A DNA stretch of 5,447 nucleotides from Methylobacterium sp. GTDB lineage: Bacteria; Pseudomonadota; Alphaproteobacteria; Rhizobiales; Beijerinckiaceae. The position numbers were made by a program, and so were the translations under genes. Positions 1 through 5,447 of the stretch are shown piece after piece (the stretch's first letter is position 1; the number at the start of each line of letters is the position of its first letter). Below the pieces are notes generated by a model. It saw only the letters and a list, made by a program, of their open reading frames with translations. It was not told where the DNA came from and did not search any database. The stretch is from contig JAJKJG010000363.1 in assembly GCA_021154065.1 (NCBI GenBank), forward strand, positions 1-5,447, in the 5' to 3' direction.

Positions 1-179
1 CCGCCGCCGGCTTCGCTTCGCAGAGCGGGCTCTGGACGCCTGGGATTAGAACGGCCCTTCAGTCAGGCGCCTTTGCGCGTAGCCTCGGCGACGGCGGCTG
101 CGAGCCCGCGACCTCGCCGGAAGCTCTTTGGCGCGCCCGACTTCCGGATCGGGTCCGAGGCCGGCTTCAAACCCGGCGC

Positions 180-590
180 TCAGGCGGCGGCGTCGATCTC
201 CGCAGAGGCGGCCGTTGCGCCGTGCCGCAAGTTGGCGATGATCCCGACGATCTGCTGCGGGAAGTAGGGCGTGCGCAGCAACGGCGCCCCGCTCACCTTC
301 CGGTCGGCCGGGATCGTGTGAGGCGCACGCGAGGTGTAGATCACGTTCACCTTTGGATTGAGCGAGCGGGCGATCCGCGCGACCTCAAGGCCGTCCACCG
401 CGCCGGTTTTGACGTCCGCGTCTGTCACCAGCACGTTCAGGCGGCGGCCATGCTCGCGCAGCAGCGCGGCGGCTTCGTCGCCGTTGGAAGCCGAGAGCAC
501 CTCATAATCATACCGTTGAAGGCCGCTGGCCGTGGTGCGCCGGGTCAGCCCGTCGCTGGCGACCACGAGGATGAGAGTCTGCCGAGGCAT
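180..590 (-). CDS. Single-domain response regulator (CheY-like receiver), atypical
   Basis: This 136-residue protein is essentially one receiver domain. Such domains take a phosphoryl group from a histidine kinase and act by protein contact when no output domain is attached. The visible framework is a first strand TLILVVAS ending at D13, the probable phosphoacceptor D57 in VLVTD, the following DGLEVAR helix common to alphaproteobacterial receivers, and switch residue T86 in VIYTS. Two things are off-consensus. The acidic pocket shows only one acid (S12-D13 instead of two acids). The near-invariant lysine before proline in the last loop is replaced: the protein reads LRTPYF, with T107 where KP(Y/F) is usual. 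The ATG at 590 was chosen because AAGAAGGG precedes it by 9 nt. An upstream in-frame ATG at 653 has no such site and would place a strong hairpin in coding sequence. No partner kinase is in the window. The receiver fold is secure; phosphorylation and target are unknown. Confidence 0.85.
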   Translation of the reverse strand: MPRQTLILVVASDGLTRRTTASGLQRYDYEVLSASNGDEAAALLREHGRRLNVLVTDADVKTGAVDGLEVARIARSLNPKVNVIYTSRAPHTIPADRKVSGAPLLRTPYFPQQIVGIIANLRHGATAASAEIDAAA

Positions 591-599
591 GATCGCGTT

Positions 600-607
600 C
601 CCTTCTT
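600..607 (-). promoter_or_regulatory. Ribosome binding site of the response regulator
   Basis: Read on the minus strand this is AAGAAGGG, complementary to the 16S anti-Shine-Dalgarno, 9 nt before the ATG at 590. It decides the start against the upstream in-frame ATG at 653, which lacks a comparable site. Confidence 0.65.
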
Positions 608-611
608 GGAG

Positions 612-643
612 CAGCCGCCGAAATCGGCCCGAAGCGGCGGCTG
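612..643 (-). repeat. Perfect 9-bp inverted repeat, probable 5'-leader hairpin
   Basis: CAGCCGCCG at 612-620 and CGGCGGCTG at 635-643 are exact reverse complements around a 14-nt loop. In RNA read towards the regulator this is a very GC-rich stem ending 4 nt upstream of the AAGAAGGG ribosome binding site. It has no T-run and therefore does not look like an intrinsic terminator. It may affect leader folding or transcript stability, or serve as a protein-binding site. If translation began at 653 it would be coding, which is less likely. Confidence 0.5.
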
Positions 644-646
644 GCC

Positions 647-658
647 CGATCATGATCG
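647..658. promoter_or_regulatory. 12-bp perfect palindrome upstream of the response regulator
   Basis: CGATCATGATCG is self-complementary over 12 bp and lies 57 bp upstream of the chosen start of the response regulator, just beyond the leader hairpin. The position suits an operator, but no matching second site is seen in the window and the binding protein is unknown. The palindrome contains the alternative ATG at 653. Confidence 0.25.
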
Positions 659-815
659 TGACGCGATGGTTAACGAAGCCTTACGGCTCAGCTGTTGAAA
701 AAGAGACTTCCGGTCCAGCTTGCGGTGCTTTGAGGCGGGTAGGAAGGCGTGGGCTCGCCTGCCGCGCGTGAGCAGGGGTCTGCGGGCCGCCAGAGATTGG
801 CGAATCGAGGACATA

Positions 816-843
816 AGCATGGTATCTACAGCATGATATCTAC
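816..843. repeat. Two-unit tandem repeat of 14 bp
   Basis: AGCATGGTATCTAC (816-829) is followed directly by AGCATGATATCTAC (830-843), 13 of 14 positions identical with no spacer. It lies 180 bp upstream of the TTG start at 1023. A head-to-tail pair with a 14-bp period could be a tandem operator, or a remnant of a larger repeat. No third unit is seen nearby. Confidence 0.7.
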
Positions 844-1010
844 GCAGATGCGAAAGGCGGGCCGTCGCGCTTGCCGGGGCTTTTTCAGCCGCGAAAGCAG
901 GTTGTAAGAGCGAGGGCGTAAAGCGGCGTGCGACAGGCGTTCCGCTTGAGCTTCCCCGCCGGATCAAAACGACTGCTCATCTGGCGCTCAGGTCTGCTGG
1001 AACAGGGAAG

Positions 1011-1015
1011 AGGAG
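1011..1015 (+). promoter_or_regulatory. Strong ribosome binding site deciding a TTG start
   Basis: AGGAG lies 7 nt before the TTG at 1023. This near-ideal Shine-Dalgarno is the main reason to accept a TTG start for the 85-residue protein, since no suitably placed ATG or GTG opens that frame. Confidence 0.7.
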
Positions 1016-1022
1016 CAATCCA

Positions 1023-1280
1023 TTGCGGGAGCAGGATCGAGAGGGGGAGGCGCAGGCCGCGCTGGAGCGCGCCGCGCGCGACGCGGAGACGGTTGGCGCA
1101 TCGTCGCTCGCCCGCCTGGGGCGGCGCGCCGGCGATCATTGCGCCGGCCGCGATGCGAGGGATGTGGAGGGCGGCGCGGACCCGGTCGAGCTCTGGGGCC
1201 GACGCATCGGGCGCGCCCTGTCGCTCGTCGGGGTCGCCGCGCTCGCCTGGTGGCTCGGCGTCCAACTGCATTGGTGGTGA
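1023..1280 (+). CDS. Small protein with one C-terminal membrane segment, unknown function
   Basis: This 85-residue protein has a charged, Glu- and Arg-rich N-terminal part with helical character (QAALERAARDAE, about residues 10-21), a middle stretch with GDHCAGRDA, and then DPVELWGRRIGRALSL leading into one hydrophobic segment at about residues 65-80. It ends in LHWW, so nearly the whole protein should sit in the cytoplasm with the tail in the membrane. TTG is the only reasonable start and has AGGAG 7 nt upstream. Its stop (1278-1280) overlaps the GTG start of the metallopeptidase, which points to one transcript and translational coupling. I recall similar small 'VWGxRIGR + membrane segment' proteins in Hyphomicrobiales, but know of no assigned function. 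A membrane anchor or partner for the peptidase is inference from coupling only. The amphipathic layout and the Shine-Dalgarno make it a real gene in my view. Confidence 0.75.
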   Translation: MREQDREGEAQAALERAARDAETVGASSLARLGRRAGDHCAGRDARDVEGGADPVELWGRRIGRALSLVGVAALAWWLGVQLHWW

Positions 1281-1693
1281 GCCCCGTGCCGGACTGGTCG
1301 GCTCGTTTAGCCCCTTCGCTTACCGATCTGGAGCGCCTGGCCGAAGACGCCTACGCACGGTTGCCGGACGACTTCCGGCGGCTCTGCAAGGGCCTCGTCA
1401 TCCGCATCGAGGATTTTCCCGATGCCGAGACGCTGCGGGAGATGGGCTGCCGGAGCGAGTTCGACCTGCTCGGGCTGTTTCGCGGGATCGGCCTGGCCCA
1501 GGGCGGGGCAACCTTCGTCACCGGGCAATTCCCCAACATGATCTGGCTCTACCGCCGCCCGCTCCTCGACTACTGGGCCGAGCACGAGGAGACGCTCGGC
1601 GGCCTCGTGACCCACGTCCTGGTGCACGAAATCGGCCACCACTTCGGCCTGTCGGACGAAGACATGGATGCGATCGAAGCAGCGGCCGAGTAA
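1277..1693 (+). CDS. Zincin-like metallopeptidase family protein (DUF1025 / PF06262 type)
   Basis: This 138-residue protein belongs to the small bacterial zincin-fold family named from its minimal metalloprotease site. The signature is near the C-terminus: H117-E118-I-G-H121-H-F-G124-L-S-D127, an HExxHxxGxxD motif giving two histidine zinc ligands, the catalytic glutamate and a likely third ligand, D127. Also typical of the family are the N-terminal LPDDFRRL segment (about 29-36), VIRIEDFP (41-48), the DLLGLFRG element (63-70) and the strand FPNMIWLYRRPLLDYW (85-100). No signal peptide is evident, so it is cytoplasmic. Length fits the family (roughly 120-140 residues). GTG at 1277 is preferred because it overlaps the upstream stop in a GTGA arrangement; GTG at 1286 is an in-frame alternative. 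Neither has a clear Shine-Dalgarno, consistent with coupling. Proteolytic activity and substrate are not established by sequence. The gene ends 22 bp from the stop of the convergent copper ATPase. Confidence 0.9.
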   Translation: MSPVPDWSARLAPSLTDLERLAEDAYARLPDDFRRLCKGLVIRIEDFPDAETLREMGCRSEFDLLGLFRGIGLAQGGATFVTGQFPNMIWLYRRPLLDYWAEHEETLGGLVTHVLVHEIGHHFGLSDEDMDAIEAAAE

Positions 1694-1715
1694 GGGTTGT
1701 CCCAAGGCGCTGCGC

Positions 1716-3908
1716 TCAGAGAAAGCGCGGCCGCCAGCGGGTCAGGGTCAGCGCATTCAGCACGACGCTGACGCTGGACAACGCCATCGCGGCGCCCGCC
1801 ACCACGGGGCTGAGAAAGCCGAGCGCTGCGAGCGGGATGCCGAGCACGTTGTAGGCGAAGGCCCAGAAGAGACCGCGCTTGATCGCCCGCACAGTGCGCC
1901 GCGACAGGTCGATGACGGCGGGCACGAGCCGGAGGTCCGGCCGCATGAGGGCGACGCCCGCCGTCTCGAACGCCACGTCCGTTCCGCCGCCCATGGCGAT
2001 GCCGATGTCGGCGGCGGCCAGCGCCGGCGCGTCGTTGATGCCGTCGCCAACCATGGCGACCGTGAGGCCGTCGCGTTTCAACGCCTGAATGGCGGCCGAT
2101 TTCTGAGCCGGATCGACTTCGGCGCGTACGTCGTCGAGGGCAAGCTCCCGCGCGACCGCCTCCGCCGCGCCGCGCCGGTCTCCGCTGAGGAGGATGGGGC
2201 GGACGCCGTCGCGCTTGAGCGCCGCGACGGCCTCGCGCGCCTGCGGGCGGATGTGGTCGCGGAAGGCGACGACGCCGAGCGCGCGGGGTTGGGGGGCGGT
2301 CTCGGCAAGGATCGAGGTCGTGGCGCCCTCCGACTCAAGCCGATCGGCTACGGGCGCGAGCGCGTCGAGGTCGATCCCCCGGTTCGCAACAGCCCGCCGG
2401 CTGCCGAACAGCAGGCAGCGTCCCTCGATCACGCCTGCAACGCCCCCGCCTGCCTCGACAGCGATGCCAGCGGCCGCAGGCGCGTCCGGGGCCGCTTCGC
2501 GCACGGCGGTCGCGAGAGGGTGCGTCGCGCCGGCCTCTAACGCCGCTGCGAGGCGCAGCACCTCGCCGTCGGCCATCCCCGCCGCGCCGCGCACGGCTGC
2601 GAGTTGGGGGCGGCCCTCCGTCAGCGTTCCGGTTTTATCGAACACGACCGCGGTCACGGCGCCAGCCCGTTCCAGCATCTCGGCGTCGCGGACCAAAAGA
2701 CCGCGCCGCGCCGCGACGCCAGTCGCGGCCATGACCGCGGTCGGCGTCGCAAGGCCGAGCGCGCACGGGCAGGCGATGACGAGCACCGCGACCGCGTTCA
2801 CGGCCGCCGTTTCGAGGCCGGCCCCCGCGACCAGCCAGCCGGCGAGCGTCACAAGCGCAATGACGACCACCACCGGCACGAATACGGCGCTGACCCGGTC
2901 GGCGAGGCGCTGCACGGCGGGTTTCGACGCCTGCGCGCTCTCGACCATGCGGACGATGCGGGCGAGCGTGGTTTCCGCGCCCCGCGCCGTCACGTCGACG
3001 ACAAGCCGGCCATCGAGGTTCAAACTCCCGGCAATGACTTTCCCGGCGGGGGCCTTGTCGACCGGCGCGCTCTCGCCCGTGACGAGCGCCTCATCAACGC
3101 GGGCCGTCCCCTCGACGATGACCCCATCAGCCGGCAGGCGCTCGCCGGAGCGGACCAGGATGCGCTCGCCTTTCGCCAATTCCTTAACCGAGATTTCGGC
3201 TTCAACGCCGTTCCGGACGACGCGGGCGGTCGCAGGCGCGAGCCGTTCGAGGGACGACAGGGCGGCCACGGTCTGGCGCGTCGCCCGCTCCTCCAGCCAT
3301 TTGCCGAGCAGCACGAAGGCGATGACGATGGCGGCGCTCTCGAAGTAGAGGTGCGGCGCGTGGCCGGCGGGGGCGGCCGCCCAGAGATAAAGGCTGAGGC
3401 CGAACGCCGCCGTGGTGCCGAGCGCGACCAGGAGGTCCATCGTCCCCACGCCAACCCGAAGCGACTTCCAGGCGGCGCGGTAAAAGCGCGCGCCGAGCCA
3501 GACCTGCACGGGAGCTGCAAACGCGAGTTGGACGGCGGGCGGCGGCATCCAGTGCCGTCCGAACAGATCGCCGATCATGCCGGCGATGAAGGGAGCCGAA
3601 AGCGCGAAGGCGAGGATCGCGTCGCGCTTGGCCTTTTGGGCGCGCGCCTCGCGGGCGGCAGCCTCGGCGCGCGCATCCCGCTCGGGCGCCAGCAGAGCCG
3701 CGTCGTAGCCGATGTCCTCGACAGCCGCGACGAGCGCCTGCGGATCGACATTGTCGTTGAGCGCCACATGCGCCCGATGGCTGGCGAGGTTGACGCTCGC
3801 CTGGGCGACGCCCGGAACCCCGGTCAGGGCCCGCTCGACCCGCGTCACGCAGGACGCGCAGGTCATGCCCTCGATGGAGAGATCGACCGTGGATGCTGCG
3901 TTTGCCAT
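1716..3908 (-). CDS. copA: Cu(I)-translocating P1B-type ATPase (copper exporter)
   Basis: This 730-residue inner-membrane pump uses ATP to move Cu(I) out of the cytoplasm. It has one N-terminal heavy-metal-associated domain with G14-M-T-C17-A-S-C20, and two leading membrane helices (about 95-116 and 126-145). Further helices lie at about 157-178 and 186-203. The actuator loop carries T277-G-E-S280. The CPC metal site is at C380-P-C382 in the sixth helix, the phosphorylated aspartate is D424 in DKTGT, and the nucleotide-domain pair is H463-P464. The hinge is G621-D-G-I-N-D626. Cu(I) specificity is supported by Y686-N687 and M708-A-L-S-S712 in the last two helices, the class IB-1 set. All catalytic residues are intact. 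ATG at 3908 gives the usual short lead into the metal-binding domain; ATG at 3917 or TTG at 3941 are possible, and no start has a well-spaced ribosome binding site (GGAG lies only 3 nt before 3908). It lies 94 bp downstream of the SDR gene, and no CueR- or CsoR-like operator is recognisable there. Confidence 0.97.
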   Translation of the reverse strand: MANAASTVDLSIEGMTCASCVTRVERALTGVPGVAQASVNLASHRAHVALNDNVDPQALVAAVEDIGYDAALLAPERDARAEAAAREARAQKAKRDAILAFALSAPFIAGMIGDLFGRHWMPPPAVQLAFAAPVQVWLGARFYRAAWKSLRVGVGTMDLLVALGTTAAFGLSLYLWAAAPAGHAPHLYFESAAIVIAFVLLGKWLEERATRQTVAALSSLERLAPATARVVRNGVEAEISVKELAKGERILVRSGERLPADGVIVEGTARVDEALVTGESAPVDKAPAGKVIAGSLNLDGRLVVDVTARGAETTLARIVRMVESAQASKPAVQRLADRVSAVFVPVVVVIALVTLAGWLVAGAGLETAAVNAVAVLVIACPCALGLATPTAVMAATGVAARRGLLVRDAEMLERAGAVTAVVFDKTGTLTEGRPQLAAVRGAAGMADGEVLRLAAALEAGATHPLATAVREAAPDAPAAAGIAVEAGGGVAGVIEGRCLLFGSRRAVANRGIDLDALAPVADRLESEGATTSILAETAPQPRALGVVAFRDHIRPQAREAVAALKRDGVRPILLSGDRRGAAEAVARELALDDVRAEVDPAQKSAAIQALKRDGLTVAMVGDGINDAPALAAADIGIAMGGGTDVAFETAGVALMRPDLRLVPAVIDLSRRTVRAIKRGLFWAFAYNVLGIPLAALGFLSPVVAGAAMALSSVSVVLNALTLTRWRPRFL

Positions 3909-4002
3909 TCTCTCCATGTGGGGAGGGTGATTGGGCGTCAATACTGCGTCCGGTCAGGAGGAGGGATGCACGCGGAGCGCCGCTGGATGCTTGGCGCCGC
4001 TC

Positions 4003-4749
4003 TCAATACGTCGCCCGTCCGCCCGACAGGTCGAACACCGCGCCGGTGGTAAAACTGTTCTCGGACGAGCAGAGCCAGGCCACCATGGCGGCGATCTCGC
4101 GCGTTTCGACGAAGCGCCCGCGCGGGATTTTGGACAGCATGTAGTCGATGTGCTCCTGCGTCATCTGCTCGAAGATGCGGGTGCGGGCCGCGGCCGGCGT
4201 GACGCAGTTCACCGCGATGTCGACGCCCGCGAGTTCCTTGCCGAGCGATTTCGTCAGCGCGATCACGGCGGCCTTGGAGGCCGAGTAGGCCGAGGCGTTC
4301 GGGTTGCCCTCCTTGCCGGCGATCGAGGCGATGGTGACGATGCGCCCGTAACCTTGCGCCATCATCGACGGGATCACGGCGCGGCAGCAGTGAAGGGTGC
4401 CGTCGAGATTGAGGCGCATCACCCGCGCCCAGGCGTCGAGCGGGTACTCCCAGGTTTTGACGTTCGGTCCCGCGATGCCGGCGCTGGTCACGAGGATGTC
4501 GATGGGGCCGTGCGCCTCCGCGCAGGCCTTGGCGGCTTGCATGGCCGCCTCGGCGTCCGTGACGTCGACGGCGCGGGCGTGAACGGTCTCCCCGACGCTC
4601 GCCGCGGTCTCCTGGGCGAGGTCTTTGTCGAGATCCCAGATCTCGACCGTCGCCCCGCTTGCGGCGAAGCGCTCCACGATCGCCTGCCCGATGCCTTGCG
4701 CGCCGCCTGTCACGATGGCGACGTGTCCGTTGAGGTCGATCTGATTCAT
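4003..4749 (-). CDS. Short-chain dehydrogenase/reductase (SDR), classical type
   Basis: This 248-residue NAD(P)-dependent oxidoreductase is cytoplasmic, with the length and motif order of classical SDRs. The cofactor motif is T14-G-G-A-Q-G-I-G21. The acidic D39 at the end of the second strand (EIWDLD) favours NAD(H) over NADP(H). D62 lies in the adenine-contact DVT. The catalytic tetrad is N114 (RLNLDG), S142 (IASIAG), Y155 and K159 (YSASK). The usual NNAG motif reads T88-S-A-G91, a tolerated variant. The segment around NCVTPAAARTRIF and the terminal FDLSGGRATY resemble a subgroup often labelled FabG-like 3-oxoacyl-ACP reductase; that label is generic, and sugar or hydroxy-acid substrates are equally plausible. 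The ATG at 4749 is supported by GGAG 6 nt upstream, but this site lies inside a perfect hairpin. An ordinary fatty-acid synthesis role is not indicated by the neighbours. Family certain, substrate unknown. Confidence 0.95.
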   Translation of the reverse strand: MNQIDLNGHVAIVTGGAQGIGQAIVERFAASGATVEIWDLDKDLAQETAASVGETVHARAVDVTDAEAAMQAAKACAEAHGPIDILVTSAGIAGPNVKTWEYPLDAWARVMRLNLDGTLHCCRAVIPSMMAQGYGRIVTIASIAGKEGNPNASAYSASKAAVIALTKSLGKELAGVDIAVNCVTPAAARTRIFEQMTQEHIDYMLSKIPRGRFVETREIAAMVAWLCSSENSFTTGAVFDLSGGRATY

Positions 4750-4754
4750 GGCGA

Positions 4755-4777
4755 TCTCCGGCGTGTCCCGCCGGAGA
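4755..4777 (-). promoter_or_regulatory. Perfect hairpin containing the SDR ribosome binding site
   Basis: TCTCCGGCG (4755-4763) and CGCCGGAGA (4769-4777) are exact reverse complements with a 5-nt loop. Read in the SDR mRNA, the 3' arm ends in GGAGA, the Shine-Dalgarno, with GGAG 6 nt before the ATG at 4749. A 9-bp GC-rich stem should mask the ribosome binding site unless it is opened. Alternatively, at DNA level it could be an operator with a 5-bp centre. The inverted repeat is read directly; the regulatory role is inference. Confidence 0.6.
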
Positions 4778-4965
4778 GCCTAGACCATCAGGAATCGAAA
4801 GCGAACTCGGGTTGCGGCCCGGCGCGGCTTGTCCCAAAGCTGTCCGGGTTCGGCGAAGATCAGGTTGGAACCCAATCGGCGTGGCCGTTCGGGGCGCGCG
4901 TCATCGCCCCGCGTCCGTCTGGGGCGAGGTCGGTTCAGGGCCGATGCGTATCTCAAAGAGCGGGT

Positions 4966-4981
4966 CTCATCCTGGGATGAG
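4966..4981. repeat. 7-bp inverted repeat with 2-bp centre
   Basis: CTCATCC (4966-4972) and GGATGAG (4975-4981) are exact reverse complements around TG. The compact symmetry, about 220 bp upstream of the SDR start and 135 bp downstream of the reductase stop, would suit an operator or a small stem. There is no T-run on either strand. Its function is unknown. Confidence 0.35.
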
Positions 4982-5023
4982 GGAGGGGGACGCCGAGCAG
5001 GCGGCCTCCGCCATCTTGCCGCG

Positions 5024-5053
5024 TCTGTCCACGCCTTCCTTCGACCGGACAGA
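5024..5053. repeat. 7-bp inverted repeat with 16-nt loop
   Basis: TCTGTCC (5024-5030) and GGACAGA (5047-5053) are exact reverse complements. It lies about 60-90 bp beyond the reductase stop and could form a stem in its 3' untranslated region, but no T-run follows. A chance match is possible for arms of this length. Confidence 0.3.
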
Positions 5054-5114
5054 TGTAGGCCAAGCCCGGTGCTGACGATGGAGAGCCATTCGGCGCCTCC
5101 GGTCGCAGCCGCTT

Positions 5115-5447
<333 letters not shown>

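Larger units (their letters stand above)
591..1022. other. Gene-free stretch between divergent genes
   Basis: This 432-bp stretch separates the minus-strand response regulator from the plus-strand small membrane protein, so it should carry promoters for both. No convincing sigma-70 or EcfG-type promoter can be read on either strand. It does hold the leader hairpin and palindrome next to the regulator, a TTAA-N7-TTAC sequence at 670-684 resembling a CtrA site, a tandem 14-bp repeat at 816-843, and imperfect inverted ends at 691-703 and 880-892. Parts of it are visibly less GC-rich than the flanking genes. Open frames here have no ribosome binding site or family resemblance that I recognise. 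Confidence 0.6.
4750..5114. other. Gene-free stretch between ferredoxin-NADP+ reductase and SDR genes
   Basis: This 365-bp stretch lies downstream of the reductase and upstream of the SDR, both on the minus strand, so it should hold a terminator for the first and a promoter for the second. No stem followed by a T-run is seen after the reductase stop; only a 5-bp stem (5108-5123) spans that stop. No clear -35/-10 pair is readable upstream of the SDR. It does contain two inverted repeats (4966-4981 and 5024-5053) and the hairpin over the SDR ribosome binding site. Long open frames across it lack ribosome binding sites and recognisable families. Confidence 0.6.

Noticed and set aside
1..179. Possible gene ends or a terminator left of the response regulator
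   Set aside because: All readable frames lack a start with a ribosome binding site. The only stem (GCCGG...CCGGC near 160-178) is short and without a T-run.
650..967. A 105-codon minus-strand frame containing KLDRKSLFQQL in the gap upstream of the regulator
   Set aside because: It has no ribosome binding site before any of its ATGs and no recognised family. The phrase is the translation of the TTTTTCAACAGC end and is better treated as possible element debris.
999..1025. EcfG-type general stress promoter (GGAAC ... CATT)
   Set aside because: The second half should be CGTT-like, and the putative promoter would overlap the ribosome binding site and start codon it would have to precede.
1691..1730. 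Bidirectional terminator between the convergent metallopeptidase and copA genes
   Set aside because: Only a 5-bp GCGCT/AGCGC stem overlapping the copA stop is present, with no T-run in either direction.
928..1854. A 308-codon plus-strand frame covering the small protein and metallopeptidase in another frame
   Set aside because: The other frames carry a strong Shine-Dalgarno, a membrane segment and an HExxHxxGxxD site. This one is Arg/Pro/Ala-rich with no domain.
3977..4001. Direct repeat GCGCCGCT twice, 17 bp apart, in the gap before copA
   Set aside because: An 8-bp repeat of G and C in this composition is easily chance, and it does not match known copper-regulator sites.
2604..4052. A 482-codon open frame on the plus strand opposite copA
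   Set aside because: It is antisense to an intact, motif-complete ATPase, has low-complexity Arg/Asp/Gly-rich content and no family resemblance. Long antisense frames are expected at this GC content.
4867..4889. A second GGAAC ... CGTT stress-promoter match on the plus strand
   Set aside because: The spacer is 14 bp rather than 16-17 and no plus-strand gene follows.
3931..4980. A 349-codon plus-strand frame opposite the SDR and running into the gap
   Set aside because: It is antisense to a complete SDR with all catalytic residues, has no ribosome binding site, and its composition is that of a GC-rich shadow frame.

Overview
The window reads as a chromosomal segment of a high-GC alphaproteobacterium, most likely of the order Hyphomicrobiales (the Methylobacterium, Bosea, Bradyrhizobium and Rhodopseudomonas neighbourhood). 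This rests on the GC-rich codon use, on the resemblance of the C-terminal ferredoxin-NADP+ reductase fragment to reductases of that group, and on the alphaproteobacterial look of the response regulator and the metallopeptidase pair. Placement below order level is a guess.

Layout. Positions 1-179 hold no gene I can support. A small single-domain response regulator lies on the minus strand (180-590). A gene-free stretch follows (591-1022). It carries a 5'-leader hairpin and a palindrome next to the regulator, a two-unit 14-bp tandem repeat, and a pair of inverted TGAAAAAG-type ends. On the plus strand there is then a tightly coupled pair: an 85-residue protein with one C-terminal membrane segment (TTG start, strong Shine-Dalgarno) and a zincin-fold metallopeptidase with an HExxHxxGxxD site (GTG start overlapping the preceding stop). 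This pair converges, with only 22 bp between stops, on a minus-strand block. In transcription order that block is a partial ferredoxin-NADP+ reductase (C-terminal 110 residues), a 365-bp gap, a short-chain dehydrogenase/reductase (SDR), a 94-bp gap, and a complete Cu(I)-exporting P1B-type ATPase (copA).

How they work together. No pathway visibly unites all six genes. The metallopeptidase and the small membrane protein are probably translationally coupled. The SDR and copA could share a transcript, since no copper-type operator is recognisable between them, but they have no evident functional link. The reductase supplies or withdraws electrons from ferredoxin-type carriers and appears to be a separate unit.

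Novelty. I see no evidence for an undescribed multi-gene system. The observations most worth checking are small: a perfect hairpin that buries the SDR ribosome binding site, a response regulator lacking the conserved switch lysine, and an odd 200-bp segment with inverted ends and a tandem repeat.
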